A stretch of 53,610 bases of DNA from Peptostreptococcaceae bacterium (GCA_030528605.1 JAUMYO010000006.1:1-53610), one strand, 5' to 3'; positions 18,398 to 26,645 are shown, numbered from the stretch's first letter. The notes: generated by a model not told the origin, from the sequence alone. Made by a program: numbers and translations.

Positions 18398-19726
18398 TCA
18401 CTTTTCGCCCTCTCCGGATCTCAAAGCATAGATCTGCAAATATTTGCTTCGATCAAACTCATCCAGCAAATGAGGAAGAAATCTTTTCCATAAATAAAAT
18501 CCGCCTGATAGCAATATCAGGTATAACAAACCGATCGTCGCGATGATCCCTTTGTGTTCTTTTATGATGACCTTCGGGGATCCCGACGGATCCGGTCCAT
18601 CTTTTACAGCTTCTGAAGATGGCACTTCCTTCTGCGTTGATGCTGACGGATCGGTCGTTACGATCTCCGCAGCATCCGTGTTTTTTTTCGGGACCGATGT
18701 CGTTTTCGGTGTAGTAATATTGCTGATCGGTCTTGGCTGTGGTCTTGTTGTATTCGGGAAATTCGTTTCTTTGGTCGTCTCTTCCGGCATACTCATTGCA
18801 GCCATATGCTTCTTTACAAACGCATAAACTCCATATCGTGCATTCTTTACGAGTATCCCTTCATCCGTCATTTCAAATGGGATCTCCGAAAACTCTTCTT
18901 CCGTTTTCAAATAAAGATGAGTGATCTCTTTCTCTCCCTTAAACAAAATACTGGCACCATCGTTTAACAGGATCGGTAATGCCTGTTTATCCACATCTGT
19001 AGTTTGGTCAAAAGCGATCTCTTTGATCTGTTCTTTTGCGGAGATCTCATAGCCTTTCGCTTGATCCAGCGGATCGAGCTCAAGTCCGTTCGATCCTAAG
19101 TTATTTCTCGTCAGTGGTGCGATCGCTATCTCTCCGGAAACTCCTTGAGGGTCTTTTATAATGACATTTTGGATCGAAAGCTCGATCCGATCCTGCTGTT
19201 TTGTCTCATCATTTTGTATTTTGAAATGGATCGACCGGTCTTTTTCGATCTTTTTTAAGCTATCCCAGTCGATCTTCAGTCGGGCCTTTATCGGATCCGT
19301 TCCCATAACAGAAACTTTCGGATCTACCAGAATATCATAGTACTCTTTTTTACTATCCAAAGGGATCATAAAGATCCTTGGTCTTTTTTCTGTTTCGTTC
19401 GGGATCTCAATATCGAATAAGTATGTATCTGCCGCCTTATAGATTTGGCTCGTTTCATCAGCATAAAAAAGTCGTGTCAACGAGGTGGTGATATCTCCGA
19501 CCGTCAATGTTTTCATTTGCAAATAAGCATACATTTCTCCATTTGAAACAAAAACTTCAGCGGTAGGAACAAGACCTGCATTTCCCATGGATCCTTTTTC
19601 TTCATAAGCATGCCAAAGAGCGACTTCCACCTGATGATGTCCATCCTCTATCTTCTTTTCGTCCCCCCAAGAAAAAGTTGGTACTAACATACTAACTATT
19701 AACAAATATAAAAACCAACTCTTCAT
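18398..19726 (-). CDS. Membrane-anchored single-NEAT heme protein, first gene of the heme locus
   Basis: 442 residues. Signal peptide 1-21 (ends near SWGD). A NEAT domain covers about 30-157, with the lip motif GSMGNAGL, a YLQMKTL strand and a terminal ARLKIDW strand. A second beta-rich segment (about 165-305) is not recognised; it may be another divergent NEAT. A Thr/Pro/Ser-rich spacer (about 310-390) is followed by a membrane helix (about 395-415) and a charged cytoplasmic tail. It therefore probably sits on the membrane with its NEAT domain projecting into the wall, like the neighbouring Shp-like protein. The ATG at 19726 has GGAGG just upstream. It is the promoter-proximal gene of the minus-strand heme run; 40 bases separate it from the Shp-like gene. 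Ligand identity (heme or hemoglobin) is inferred from the domain family. Confidence 0.82.
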   Translation of the reverse strand: MKSWFLYLLIVSMLVPTFSWGDEKKIEDGHHQVEVALWHAYEEKGSMGNAGLVPTAEVFVSNGEMYAYLQMKTLTVGDITTSLTRLFYADETSQIYKAADTYLFDIEIPNETEKRPRIFMIPLDSKKEYYDILVDPKVSVMGTDPIKARLKIDWDSLKKIEKDRSIHFKIQNDETKQQDRIELSIQNVIIKDPQGVSGEIAIAPLTRNNLGSNGLELDPLDQAKGYEISAKEQIKEIAFDQTTDVDKQALPILLNDGASILFKGEKEITHLYLKTEEEFSEIPFEMTDEGILVKNARYGVYAFVKKHMAAMSMPEETTKETNFPNTTRPQPRPISNITTPKTTSVPKKNTDAAEIVTTDPSASTQKEVPSSEAVKDGPDPSGSPKVIIKEHKGIIATIGLLYLILLSGGFYLWKRFLPHLLDEFDRSKYLQIYALRSGEGEK

Positions 19727-19757
19727 TTACTCCTCCACTTCCACGGTATCATATATA

Positions 19758-19795
19758 ATATTAGCACACCCTAACCTTTTTTACAAACCTTTTTG
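19758..19795 (-). promoter_or_regulatory. Candidate promoter of the heme locus with DtxR-like half-sites
   Basis: Read on the minus strand: TTGTAA (19786-19781), a 17-base spacer, TAATAT (19763-19758). The spacer contains AGGTTAG, identical to one arm of the DtxR/IdeR operator consensus, and a related AAGGTTTG lies just upstream of the -35. The two form a direct rather than inverted repeat, so this is suggestive only. The start codon is about 30 bases downstream. Confidence 0.45.
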
Positions 19796-19799
19796 TTAT

Positions 19800-20250
19800 A
19801 TCCTTGTAATTAAATTTCAGTTATATGGACTGTGTTCAATGATAGCTGTATGAATATGTACAAATTTTTTATCATGCTCTTATGCAGTTGAGTTAATTAA
19901 ACTAAATCACTTAATTATTATGCTTGTACTTAATTTTATTTTCTCATATTATTCAATGCTCTTTGGTCAGAGATCTCGTTGACAAAAGTTTTTTTCAAAA
20001 TACTGACCGATCTCCTTTCTTTATTTAATTATCCTAATGATCAAACTTTTGAGCTTGGACTTGTGATCTGATCTAAATACTATTGAATTTTATTTTAACA
20101 CTAAGGACGTATCTAAAAACTATCCTACGATATCACGAGATAAAAATGAAAAAGCTCGAAAAACATCAAAACGATACGAAATAAAAGATATTCACCGGGA
20201 TCGGACCAAACGCCCGTGGAAAAAGTGGATAGCTTGGATAATAATATCGA
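19800..20250. other. AT-rich intergenic stretch, nothing recognised
   Basis: About 450 bases between the heme-locus promoter and repeat B1. No supported open frame, tRNA or riboswitch. Part of it (about 20110-20250) has weakly repeat-like ends (AAAACTATCCTACGATA and TGGATAATAATATCGA) and may be a decayed copy of the MITE-like family. Confidence 0.4.
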
Positions 20251-20251
20251 T

Positions 20252-20387
20252 CATACTATTATCCAATAAAATCACCACATAAGTATATTTCCGTTCTGAT
20301 GCAACCGCGAAACGGTGGGGCATCATTCCCTATAAACTATAAGGATAAAAAATTGTTAGGTATTGGTTCTTAAAGAATAATAGTGCG
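20252..20387. repeat. MITE-like intergenic repeat, subfamily B, copy B1
   Basis: Left end CATACTATTATCC and right end GAATAATAGTGCG are imperfect inverted copies. The interior TTTCCGTTCTGATGCAACCG and CATTCCCTATAAACTATAA align with copies at 27508 and 41054. About 136 bases, no coding potential. Confidence 0.65.
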
Positions 20388-20479
20388 AAAATAATTTTTA
20401 TGTTTTTTATCAGTTTCAGTATTATTGGATGATACTTCTCCAACAAGTTGTTGCACGATGCCGGTACATCATAAAAATA

Positions 20480-20502
20480 ACGCAGCAGAAAGATCTGCTG
20501 CG
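20480..20502 (-). terminator. Terminator of the AbgT-family gene
   Basis: ACGCAGCAG / CTGCTGCGT perfect 9-base stem with a six-base loop. On the minus strand it is followed by TATTTTTA, 43 bases after the transporter stop codon. Confidence 0.7.
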
Positions 20503-20545
20503 TCAGTATGTGACTTTATATTGAATAGACTGTTGTGAATAAATA

Positions 20546-22120
20546 TTATCTCATAAAAGCACCCGGTCCGATCGGAAGTCCTGTAAAATACCAAAGGATC
20601 ATCAACAGAGTCCATGACAGCAGGAATGCGATCGAGTAAGGAAGCATCGAGGAGATCAATGTTCCGATACCGGTATCTTCATCATACTTTTGTGCAAAAG
20701 TTACGATAACCGCAAAATATGTCATCAACGGAGAGATGATATTCGTTGTTGAGTCTCCGATACGATAAGCAAGCTGTGTGAAAGCAGGTGAGATCCCTAC
20801 CAACATAAGCATCGGAACGAATACCGGTGCCATGATCGCCCATTTAGCAGATGCCGATCCGATAAACAGGTTGATAAATGCAGATACGAAGATAAATGCA
20901 ATGACCAAAGGAAGTCCTGTAAATCCGATACTCTTTAGAAGATTTGCTCCTCCTACAGCCAATAGGATGCCCAGTTTGGAGTAGTTAAAGTAGTTGATGA
21001 ACTGAGAAGAAACGAATGCCAACACGAGGAATCCTCCCATCGTAGCCATCGCCTTGCTCATTCCGTGAACAACATCCTTATCATTTTTAACGCTTCCTGC
21101 AAAGACCCCGTAGATCACACCCGGGATCAAAAAGAACAATGCGATCGTCGGTACCAATCCGTGGCTGATAAACGGATTCAGATCCATCTTCGTTACCACA
21201 TCATCCACGATGACCGGTGTTCTAAGCAATCCATTTTGAGGAACGGTCAACAATGCCATTACGACGATGAATCCGAGGATAGCGATACCTGCCGCACGAA
21301 GACCTTTTCGCTCTTCCGGTCTGATATCCATACTGTCAACTTTGTATATCCCTTCGTAAGTCCCGAGTCTCGGTTCTACGACTTTCTCGGTGATGATCGT
21401 ACCTACGATGGTCAAAACGAAAGTGGATACGAACATGAAGTAATAGTTTGCAGTCGGAAGGATCGACGCATCGGATCCTCCGATCTTGATCGCTTCATTC
21501 GTGATACCTTGAAGCAACGGATCCAATGTTCCGAGAAGCAAGTTTGCGGAGAAACCTGCGGATACCCCGGCAAACGCCGCTGCAAGACCCGCCATCGGGT
21601 GTCGGTTAAAGCTCAGGAACACGATCGCTCCAAGCGGGATCAACACAACATATCCTGCATCGGATGCGATATTGGACATGATACCCATAAAGATAACGGC
21701 TGCCGTGATCAGCTTTTTCGGTGTGCTGAGCACGATCTTTTTCAATGTAGCGCCGATCAGACCGGTCTCTTCCGCAACTCCTACTCCCAGCATCGCAACG
21801 AGAGTAGTTCCCAGCGGAGCATAGGTGGTGAAGTTCTTTGTCGCGGAATCAAACATATAGCGAAGTCCTTCCGCATTGAACAACGATACCGCTTTAACTG
21901 TAACTTCCGCTTTTTCGCGCGCATCATAGTAAGTAGTGCTTAGCCCCGCACGAGCAGCAAGCTCTGAAATAACGATAACAGCCAACGATAAGATCAGAAA
22001 GATCGTTACCGGATGAGGGAGTCTATTTCCGGCTTTTTCAACAAAATTAAGAAAGCCATTGAAGATCCCTTTCTTTTGTTGGTTGGTTTGTTTAGTTGGT
22101 GATTTTTGTTTTTCTTTCAT
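20546..22120 (-). CDS. AbgT-family transporter (p-aminobenzoyl-glutamate / dipeptide-type)
   Basis: 524 residues with roughly a dozen membrane segments. AbgT-family landmarks include the N-terminal VEKAGNRLPHPVTIFLIL, the AMLGVGVAEETGLIGA helix, SNIASDAGYVVLIPLGA and the C-terminal GDSTTNIISPLMTYFAVI. Characterised members take up p-aminobenzoyl-glutamate (a folate breakdown product) or export sulfonamides, so the direction and substrate here are uncertain. The first 20 residues are a Lys/Gln-rich cytoplasmic tail. The ATG at 22120 follows GGAGG with normal spacing. The gene upstream on the same strand (127 bases away) is an atypical response regulator that could control it. A terminator follows at 20480. 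Length and motifs are normal for the family. Confidence 0.88.
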   Translation of the reverse strand: MKEKQKSPTKQTNQQKKGIFNGFLNFVEKAGNRLPHPVTIFLILSLAVIVISELAARAGLSTTYYDAREKAEVTVKAVSLFNAEGLRYMFDSATKNFTTYAPLGTTLVAMLGVGVAEETGLIGATLKKIVLSTPKKLITAAVIFMGIMSNIASDAGYVVLIPLGAIVFLSFNRHPMAGLAAAFAGVSAGFSANLLLGTLDPLLQGITNEAIKIGGSDASILPTANYYFMFVSTFVLTIVGTIITEKVVEPRLGTYEGIYKVDSMDIRPEERKGLRAAGIAILGFIVVMALLTVPQNGLLRTPVIVDDVVTKMDLNPFISHGLVPTIALFFLIPGVIYGVFAGSVKNDKDVVHGMSKAMATMGGFLVLAFVSSQFINYFNYSKLGILLAVGGANLLKSIGFTGLPLVIAFIFVSAFINLFIGSASAKWAIMAPVFVPMLMLVGISPAFTQLAYRIGDSTTNIISPLMTYFAVIVTFAQKYDEDTGIGTLISSMLPYSIAFLLSWTLLMILWYFTGLPIGPGAFMR

Positions 22121-22246
22121 TCAAACCTCCTTAAAAATAATCACACTATGCTATTATATATGAAGAAAAGGTTTTTATAGACTTTTTTAACATTTTTCTC
22201 TCTAAAAAGTATTCTTTTGATCATACTATTATATTTTTTTGTAATT

Positions 22247-22873
22247 TTATCGTCGAAAAATATACCGATTTAGCGGACGACCGCTATTCCCATATTCTTG
22301 CTGTACTTCCAATTCTCCTGCACTAAGAAGATGATGAACATACCGATGCATCGTCTGATAAGCGATACCGATCTCGGAAGCTGCCGTCGCGATCGTCCAA
22401 GATTGGTCCTTCCTCCTAAAAAACTCTCGTATCCTTGTTAACGTAGCAGGGCTGATCCCTTTGATCGTACTGAGCATTTGATGTTGGTGATCCATTTGTT
22501 TCTTAAGTGTTCGGATCTTAGTGTGGACTTTTATTCTTGAAAGCAAGTCGATGGGATGGATCGGATGGATGATGATATCCATCGCTCCGGCTCTTATATA
22601 CTCCTCATAGAGCCTGCGGTCCGCATCGTCGGAAAGTAGAATGATCGAAGAGGATCTGTCCCATGAATGGATCTTTTTGACAAGATCCATCGTCGATCCT
22701 TTGATCAGATCGCAGCTCAAAAGAACAATATCCGGATCATACTCAAGATAGAGGTCTTCAGCTTGTCTTGTATTACCGGATATGATAAATACATACCCCA
22801 GATCACGGCAGATCTCTCGAAGTATTTTCACAAGTGCCGTGCTGTGACAGACCAGTAGGATGATTTTTTTCAT
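22247..22873 (-). CDS. CitB/DcuR-like regulator with degenerate receiver domain
   Basis: 208 residues: a receiver-like domain (1-120) and a C-terminal winged-helix region (about 145-208) resembling DcuR/CitT regulators (ATLTRIREFF, then TIATAASEIGIAYQTMHRYVHHL). The receiver has lost the phosphorylation site: the beta-1 acidic pair is Cys9-His10, the acceptor position after DIVLL is Ser53, and the lysine of the KP motif is His. The fold seems intact, so it is likely a phosphorylation-independent pseudo-receiver. No histidine kinase is present in the window. The ATG at 22873 has GAGGGA upstream; a longer reading frame to 22975 would overlap the divergent DtxR-type gene and lacks a site. It could regulate the adjacent AbgT-family gene, but nothing in the sequence proves it. 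Confidence 0.8.
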   Translation of the reverse strand: MKKIILLVCHSTALVKILREICRDLGYVFIISGNTRQAEDLYLEYDPDIVLLSCDLIKGSTMDLVKKIHSWDRSSSIILLSDDADRRLYEEYIRAGAMDIIIHPIHPIDLLSRIKVHTKIRTLKKQMDHQHQMLSTIKGISPATLTRIREFFRRKDQSWTIATAASEIGIAYQTMHRYVHHLLSAGELEVQQEYGNSGRPLNRYIFRR

Positions 22874-22910
22874 ATTTTTCCCTCGTGTGGTGATTATTTG
22901 TCCATAACTA

Positions 22911-22944
22911 TTGCAAAATTGCCTTATTTTTGGTAACATATAAG
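22911..22944 (+). promoter_or_regulatory. Candidate promoter and inverted repeat upstream of the DtxR-type regulator
   Basis: TTGCAA (22911-22916), 17 bases, TAACAT (22934-22939). The arms CCTTAT (22922) and ATAAGG (22939-22944) form an inverted repeat over the -10 region, a plausible autoregulatory operator. Confidence 0.4.
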
Positions 22945-22963
22945 GTGAAATGGAGGTGCTAAC

Positions 22964-23335
22964 TTGAAAATTCAAGAATCTGCTGAAAATTATTTGGAAA
23001 CGATATTGATCCTAAAACTTCGTAATGGTTATGTGCGCTCCATTGATGTTGCTAATGAACTTAACTTCTCAAAACCGAGTGTCAGCAACGCAATGAAGTC
23101 ACTTCGTCAAAAAAATCTGATCCGCATGGATAACGGCGGTCTGATCGAGCTTACCGAAGAAGGTAACAAGATCGCTCAAAGTGTATATGAGCGTCATGTG
23201 CTGATCAGCGAATACCTGATCGCGATCGGAGTTTCGCCGGAAGTTGCGATGGCTGACGCATGCCGGATCGAACATGTGATCAGTTCCGAAACATTTGAAA
23301 AACTAAAAGAGCATGCCCGAAAATACGAACAGTAG
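22964..23335 (+). CDS. DtxR-family metal-dependent regulator (short form)
   Basis: 123 residues. The N-terminal winged helix (about 8-65) contains YVRSIDVANELNFSKPSVSNAMKSL. The dimerisation/metal region follows, and the C-terminal SH3-like domain of DtxR is absent, as in MntR-type proteins. The metal-site sequence is ACRIEH (Cys100, Glu103, His104), which resembles the DtxR primary site (Cys102, Glu105, His106) rather than the Glu-containing MntR site, hinting at iron sensing. His78 is also conserved. The start codon is TTG, supported by GGAGG seven bases upstream. It is divergent from the pseudo-receiver gene and followed by an intrinsic terminator. Possible targets include the heme locus 3 kb away; this is inference from a half-site only. 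Confidence 0.85.
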   Translation: MKIQESAENYLETILILKLRNGYVRSIDVANELNFSKPSVSNAMKSLRQKNLIRMDNGGLIELTEEGNKIAQSVYERHVLISEYLIAIGVSPEVAMADACRIEHVISSETFEKLKEHARKYEQ

Positions 23336-23339
23336 TTTA

Positions 23340-24146
23340 TTACAGGACCTCCATCGAGGTCTTTTTTATTTGCTTTAACATCAGATATCTCTTTTTGTAT
23401 TTAAAGGATGCCATCAATGTGATCTTTTTGTAGATCCTGTAATTGAAAAGTGCGCCCGCGACCCCTACGAGAGGTAGCCCCTGAATAAATTTCGCAACAA
23501 AAAGTTCTTCGGATAAAAGATCGGCGGTTTTTTTGATCTCCTGATCTAAAGAGCCTTGCCATATACCATGCTCGATCTCCTTAGCAAAGACATCCAAGGC
23601 ATGACTTGATATTTCCTTTTCTCCGGCGGAGTCCAGTGATAGTTGGATCAACTTCAGAATATAGAGCTTTTCTTCATAATTTTTATAGTCAAAACCATAG
23701 CTTAAAGCGATCTCGTAGATCCCTTTCAATAAAAGTGCGGTAAAGATCGGGATATCCGGGATACCGATCCCCAGGATCCCCAGACCTGCTCCTTCGATAA
23801 ACGCGATACGCGTTCCGGTTTTCCGAAAACGCTTCGACTGATCGTCTAAGGCGCGCAACGATCTGCGGCTTTTTACTTGATCATAAATATAGTTGTTCGC
23901 AATAAATCTCGCCTCGATCTCTTCTTTTCGATAAGTCTTTTCGATGATGGAAGTTCCTTTTTCAAAAATCATATAGAATGCCTTTTCAAAGATCCTTCTG
24001 ATATGGTCTTGTACTTTTTCAGGGATCTTATCTTTGATCTTTGAAATGACCGGTCTTATTTTTCTTTGGATCGGTCCTGCTTTTTTATTCAGAAGTTTGG
24101 CTTCTTTTCGATCGAGTCGGTAGATCTGTTTCTCCAGCATTTTCAT
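23340..24146 (-). CDS. EcsC-family protein
   Basis: 268 residues. Strongly basic N terminus (LDRKEAKLLNKKAGPIQRKIRP), then a helical region and the family core around residues 113-150 (IEGAGLGILGIGIPDIPIF followed by a hydrophobic helix and EIALSYGFD). A second Gly-rich amphipathic segment is near 215-235 (FIQGLPLVGVAGALFNYR). EcsC proteins occur with the Ecs ABC transporter in bacilli and as stand-alone genes; their biochemical role is not well defined, and no Ecs ATPase or permease is adjacent here. It is convergent with the DtxR-type gene, whose terminator lies within its last codons. The start at 24146 has GGAGG-like sequence (AGGAGGGT) close upstream. Function unknown beyond probable membrane association. 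Confidence 0.8.
   Translation of the reverse strand: MKMLEKQIYRLDRKEAKLLNKKAGPIQRKIRPVISKIKDKIPEKVQDHIRRIFEKAFYMIFEKGTSIIEKTYRKEEIEARFIANNYIYDQVKSRRSLRALDDQSKRFRKTGTRIAFIEGAGLGILGIGIPDIPIFTALLLKGIYEIALSYGFDYKNYEEKLYILKLIQLSLDSAGEKEISSHALDVFAKEIEHGIWQGSLDQEIKKTADLLSEELFVAKFIQGLPLVGVAGALFNYRIYKKITLMASFKYKKRYLMLKQIKKTSMEVL
23346..23367 (+). terminator. Terminator after the DtxR-type gene
   Basis: GACCTC / GAGGTC stem with a four-base loop and six T. It lies inside the 3' end of the convergent EcsC-family gene, whose stop codon is at 23340. Confidence 0.75.
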
Positions 24147-24193
24147 AGTACCCTCCTATTATTTGATTATACTTGAGCGGATCCATTTGTGCA

Positions 24194-24205
24194 ATACTAT
24201 TATCC
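24194..24205. repeat. Solo end of the MITE-like repeat family
   Basis: ATACTATTATCC matches the left end of B1 exactly. No partner end is evident downstream, so this is probably a truncated remnant; a chance match in AT-rich DNA is possible. Confidence 0.35.
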
Positions 24206-24253
24206 TCTCCATGATCTCATAAGCCGTGGGGGAAATAATTTTTATAAAAAGTA

Positions 24254-24281
24254 TTGACATTATTATTTTCAGTGATATAAT
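24254..24281 (+). promoter_or_regulatory. Promoter of the T-box/metNIQ transcript
   Basis: Consensus TTGACA (24254-24259), 16-base spacer, consensus TATAAT (24276-24281). Transcription should start near 24288, just before the T-box leader. Confidence 0.8.
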
Positions 24282-24287
24282 TAGTTC

Positions 24288-24566
24288 CATATCATTTCAG
24301 AAGCTATGAAGAGAAGAGTACGCACTTGGAAACATTTACAGAGAGCCTGAGCAGGTGAAAGCAGGCAATGCGGAATCGAGCGGAATATGGTCTCGGAGCT
24401 TGGTGGCTGAATCATTAGGTCATCACGGGTTTGCCCGTTACAGCAACGCAGTATAAGATCTGGTGATCCGTACTGGCAGAGATCAAAACAGTGATGTTTT
24501 GATGAATAAAGGTGGTAACACGAGCATCCTCGTCCTTTAATTTTTATTAGGGAACGGGGATTTTTT
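24288..24566 (+). promoter_or_regulatory. T-box riboswitch leader, probably tRNA-Met specific
   Basis: The canonical T-box sequence AAAGGTGGTAACACG lies at 24508-24522 and is followed by the competing terminator (24525-24566). Upstream is a long Stem I-like region with AGAGAGCCTGAGCAGG and a loop containing GGAATATGGTC. The ATG at 24387-24389 is the most likely specifier codon, which fits the downstream methionine importer. Uncharged tRNA would stabilise the antiterminator and switch the genes on. The specifier assignment is inferred, not folded computationally. Confidence 0.88.
24525..24566 (+). terminator. T-box regulated terminator
   Basis: ATCCTCGTCCT pairs with AGGGAACGGGGAT and is followed by six T. 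Its left arm overlaps the region needed for the antiterminator directly after the T-box sequence. Confidence 0.75.
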
Positions 24567-24637
24567 AATGTAGAAAAACATTTGATCATACATAAAGATC
24601 CCCTGAGAACAAGCTACAAACGGAAAGGAGGTTCCAA

Positions 24638-25822
24638 ATGATCCGGTTAAATAATATCGATGTAAGATTTAAAAGTAAAAAAGGCGTAGTTCGAGCGGTC
24701 AATAACGTCAGTTTGTCTGTAGAAAAAGGTGATATCTACGGAATCGTCGGTTTCAGCGGTGCGGGAAAAAGTACATTGATCCGTACGGTCAATCTCTTGC
24801 AAAGGCCGACTGCCGGTGAAGTCATCATTCAAGGACAAAATATCATGACTTTGACTCCGAGTGAGCTTCGAGAAAAAAGAAAAAAGATCGGTATGATCTT
24901 TCAGCATTTCAACCTATTGAGATCCAAGACAGTCTTCGACAATGTATATTTCCCGCTAAAATTGACTTCACTGAGTCGGATGGAGCGGGAAAACAAAGTA
25001 AGAGAGCTTTTGGCACTTGTCGGATTGTCGGATAAAGAGAATGCCTATCCTTCGCAACTTTCCGGCGGTCAAAAGCAACGTGTAGCGATCGCAAGAGCTT
25101 TGGCGAGCGATCCGGAGATCCTGCTGTGTGATGAAGCGACATCCGCTTTGGATCCTCAAACAACGGACGAGGTGCTCAAGCTCCTCAAGAAGTTGAACCA
25201 AACACTCGGGCTTACGATATTGATCATCACGCATGAGATGCAGGTCGTAAAAGACATCTGTAACAAAGTTGCTGTGATGGAAAACGGAGAGATCATCGAA
25301 AGAGGGAGCATCGTCGAAGTGTTTTCCGCTCCGAAGATGCCGCTTACCCGATCTTTTATCAATACCGCAACGCAGATCGATTCTGCGCTGGAAAAAGTTC
25401 TTGCTCACAAAAGCATCCTTCACCTCCAGCCACAAGATATTCTTGCAAGAGTCACTTATGTCGGCGAAAGCACAAGTCGACCGATCATCGCCACTTTACA
25501 AAACAACTTCAATGTAACGACAAATATTTTGTCCGGAAGTATCGAATTTTTGCAAGACATTCCTGTGGGGTCGCTGGTCGTGAGTTTTTCCGGGAATGCG
25601 GAGAATAAAAAGCAAGCATTGGAGTTTCTAAAGGGAACAAATATCAGGGTCGAGATCATCGATCAAAACCTGGAACATTTATCACTCAAACGGTCAGAGG
25701 ACGATATCAAGCATTCGGAAGATGTGGGTCAAAGAAGATCCGGATCGGACCTTCCGACACAAGAAAAAGAGGGTGATACCCTGATTTTTGCCCGATCATT
25801 GCCGATAGGAGGTAGCCAATGA
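24638..25822 (+). CDS. metN: Methionine ABC importer ATP-binding protein MetN
   Basis: 394 residues. Walker A GFSGAGKST (38-46), Q-loop FQHFNLL, signature LSGGQKQR, Walker B ILLCDEATSALDPQ and an H-loop THEM are all present. A C-terminal NIL-type regulatory domain spans about 265-345; in characterised MetN this domain binds methionine and inhibits transport. A further charged tail of about 50 residues (about 345-394) is longer than usual. The ATG at 24638 has AAAGGAGG seven bases upstream. It is the first gene of metN-metI-metQ under T-box control; metI starts within its stop codon (ATGA overlap). Substrate: methionine, from family, T-box specifier and gene order. Confidence 0.93.
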   Translation: MIRLNNIDVRFKSKKGVVRAVNNVSLSVEKGDIYGIVGFSGAGKSTLIRTVNLLQRPTAGEVIIQGQNIMTLTPSELREKRKKIGMIFQHFNLLRSKTVFDNVYFPLKLTSLSRMERENKVRELLALVGLSDKENAYPSQLSGGQKQRVAIARALASDPEILLCDEATSALDPQTTDEVLKLLKKLNQTLGLTILIITHEMQVVKDICNKVAVMENGEIIERGSIVEVFSAPKMPLTRSFINTATQIDSALEKVLAHKSILHLQPQDILARVTYVGESTSRPIIATLQNNFNVTTNILSGSIEFLQDIPVGSLVVSFSGNAENKKQALEFLKGTNIRVEIIDQNLEHLSLKRSEDDIKHSEDVGQRRSGSDLPTQEKEGDTLIFARSLPIGGSQ

Positions 25823-26487
25823 GCAGTTATTTTGAAAATGTCATCAAATTGAAAGAAATGTTCGTTGTAGAAACCTGGGCAACGATCTACATGGTACTGG
25901 TAACATCTCTTTTTGCGGGTGTTCTCGGGATCATCGTCGGAGTACTTCTGGCGATCACGGAGGATGGAGCTATTTTGGAAAGCAAGAGGCTGCACTCCGT
26001 TTTGGACAAGATCGTTAACATCGGTCGGTCGATCCCTTTTGTGATCATGCTTGCCATCATAGCTCCGATCACTCGTTTTCTTGTCGGAACGACCATCGGC
26101 AACACAGCCGCGATCGTTCCCCTCATCGCAGGAACCGTTCCATTCTACGCAAGGCAGGTCCAAAACGCATTATCCGAAGTCGATAAGGGCGTTATCGAAG
26201 CGGCTCAGGCAATGGGTTTTGATGCAAAACATATCATCATCCATGTCTATCTTTCAGAAGCGAAGGAAGGATTGGTACGAGCAGGTGCGGTAACGATCAT
26301 CAGCTTGATCGGTCTCACGGCGATGGCCGGTGCGATCGGTGCCGGCGGTCTTGGAAAAATGGCATTGAGCTATGGCTACAACCGTCTTCAAGATGATGTT
26401 ACATTGGTAGCAACGGTCTTGATCCTACTACTAGTCTTTATAGTGCAAGGGCTATCGAATCTCCTGATCCGATCTATGAAACATTAA
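25819..26487 (+). CDS. metI: Methionine ABC importer permease MetI
   Basis: 222 residues, five predicted membrane helices. It has the MetI-family segments NIGRSIPFVIMLAIIAPITR and the cytoplasmic coupling loop EAAQAMGFDAKHIIIHVYLSEAKEGLV, then GLTAMAGAIGAGGLGKMA. It forms the membrane channel with MetN. The start codon overlaps the metN stop (ATGA), with AGGAGG just upstream inside metN, indicating translational coupling. Length is typical for MetI (about 217-225). The 158-base gap to metQ holds no obvious promoter or terminator, so metQ is probably co-transcribed. Confidence 0.93.
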   Translation: MSSYFENVIKLKEMFVVETWATIYMVLVTSLFAGVLGIIVGVLLAITEDGAILESKRLHSVLDKIVNIGRSIPFVIMLAIIAPITRFLVGTTIGNTAAIVPLIAGTVPFYARQVQNALSEVDKGVIEAAQAMGFDAKHIIIHVYLSEAKEGLVRAGAVTIISLIGLTAMAGAIGAGGLGKMALSYGYNRLQDDVTLVATVLILLLVFIVQGLSNLLIRSMKH

Positions 26488-26645
26488 CAGATCTCTCGGT
26501 GATCGATCCCACACATATATTCCGTGGTTAGTTATGATCTTTCGATCGGATCGTTTGTTCGGATCCACAACAAAACTCAAACTTCCTTTGGGGAATTGAG
26601 ATAAAAAAAGAGAAAGGGCGGGAGTATCCCGTAAAGAGTATTAAC

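Noticed and set aside
24281-24589. 102-residue open frame on the minus strand
   Set aside because: It lies antisense to the T-box leader, whose conserved sequences explain the region; no ribosome binding site.
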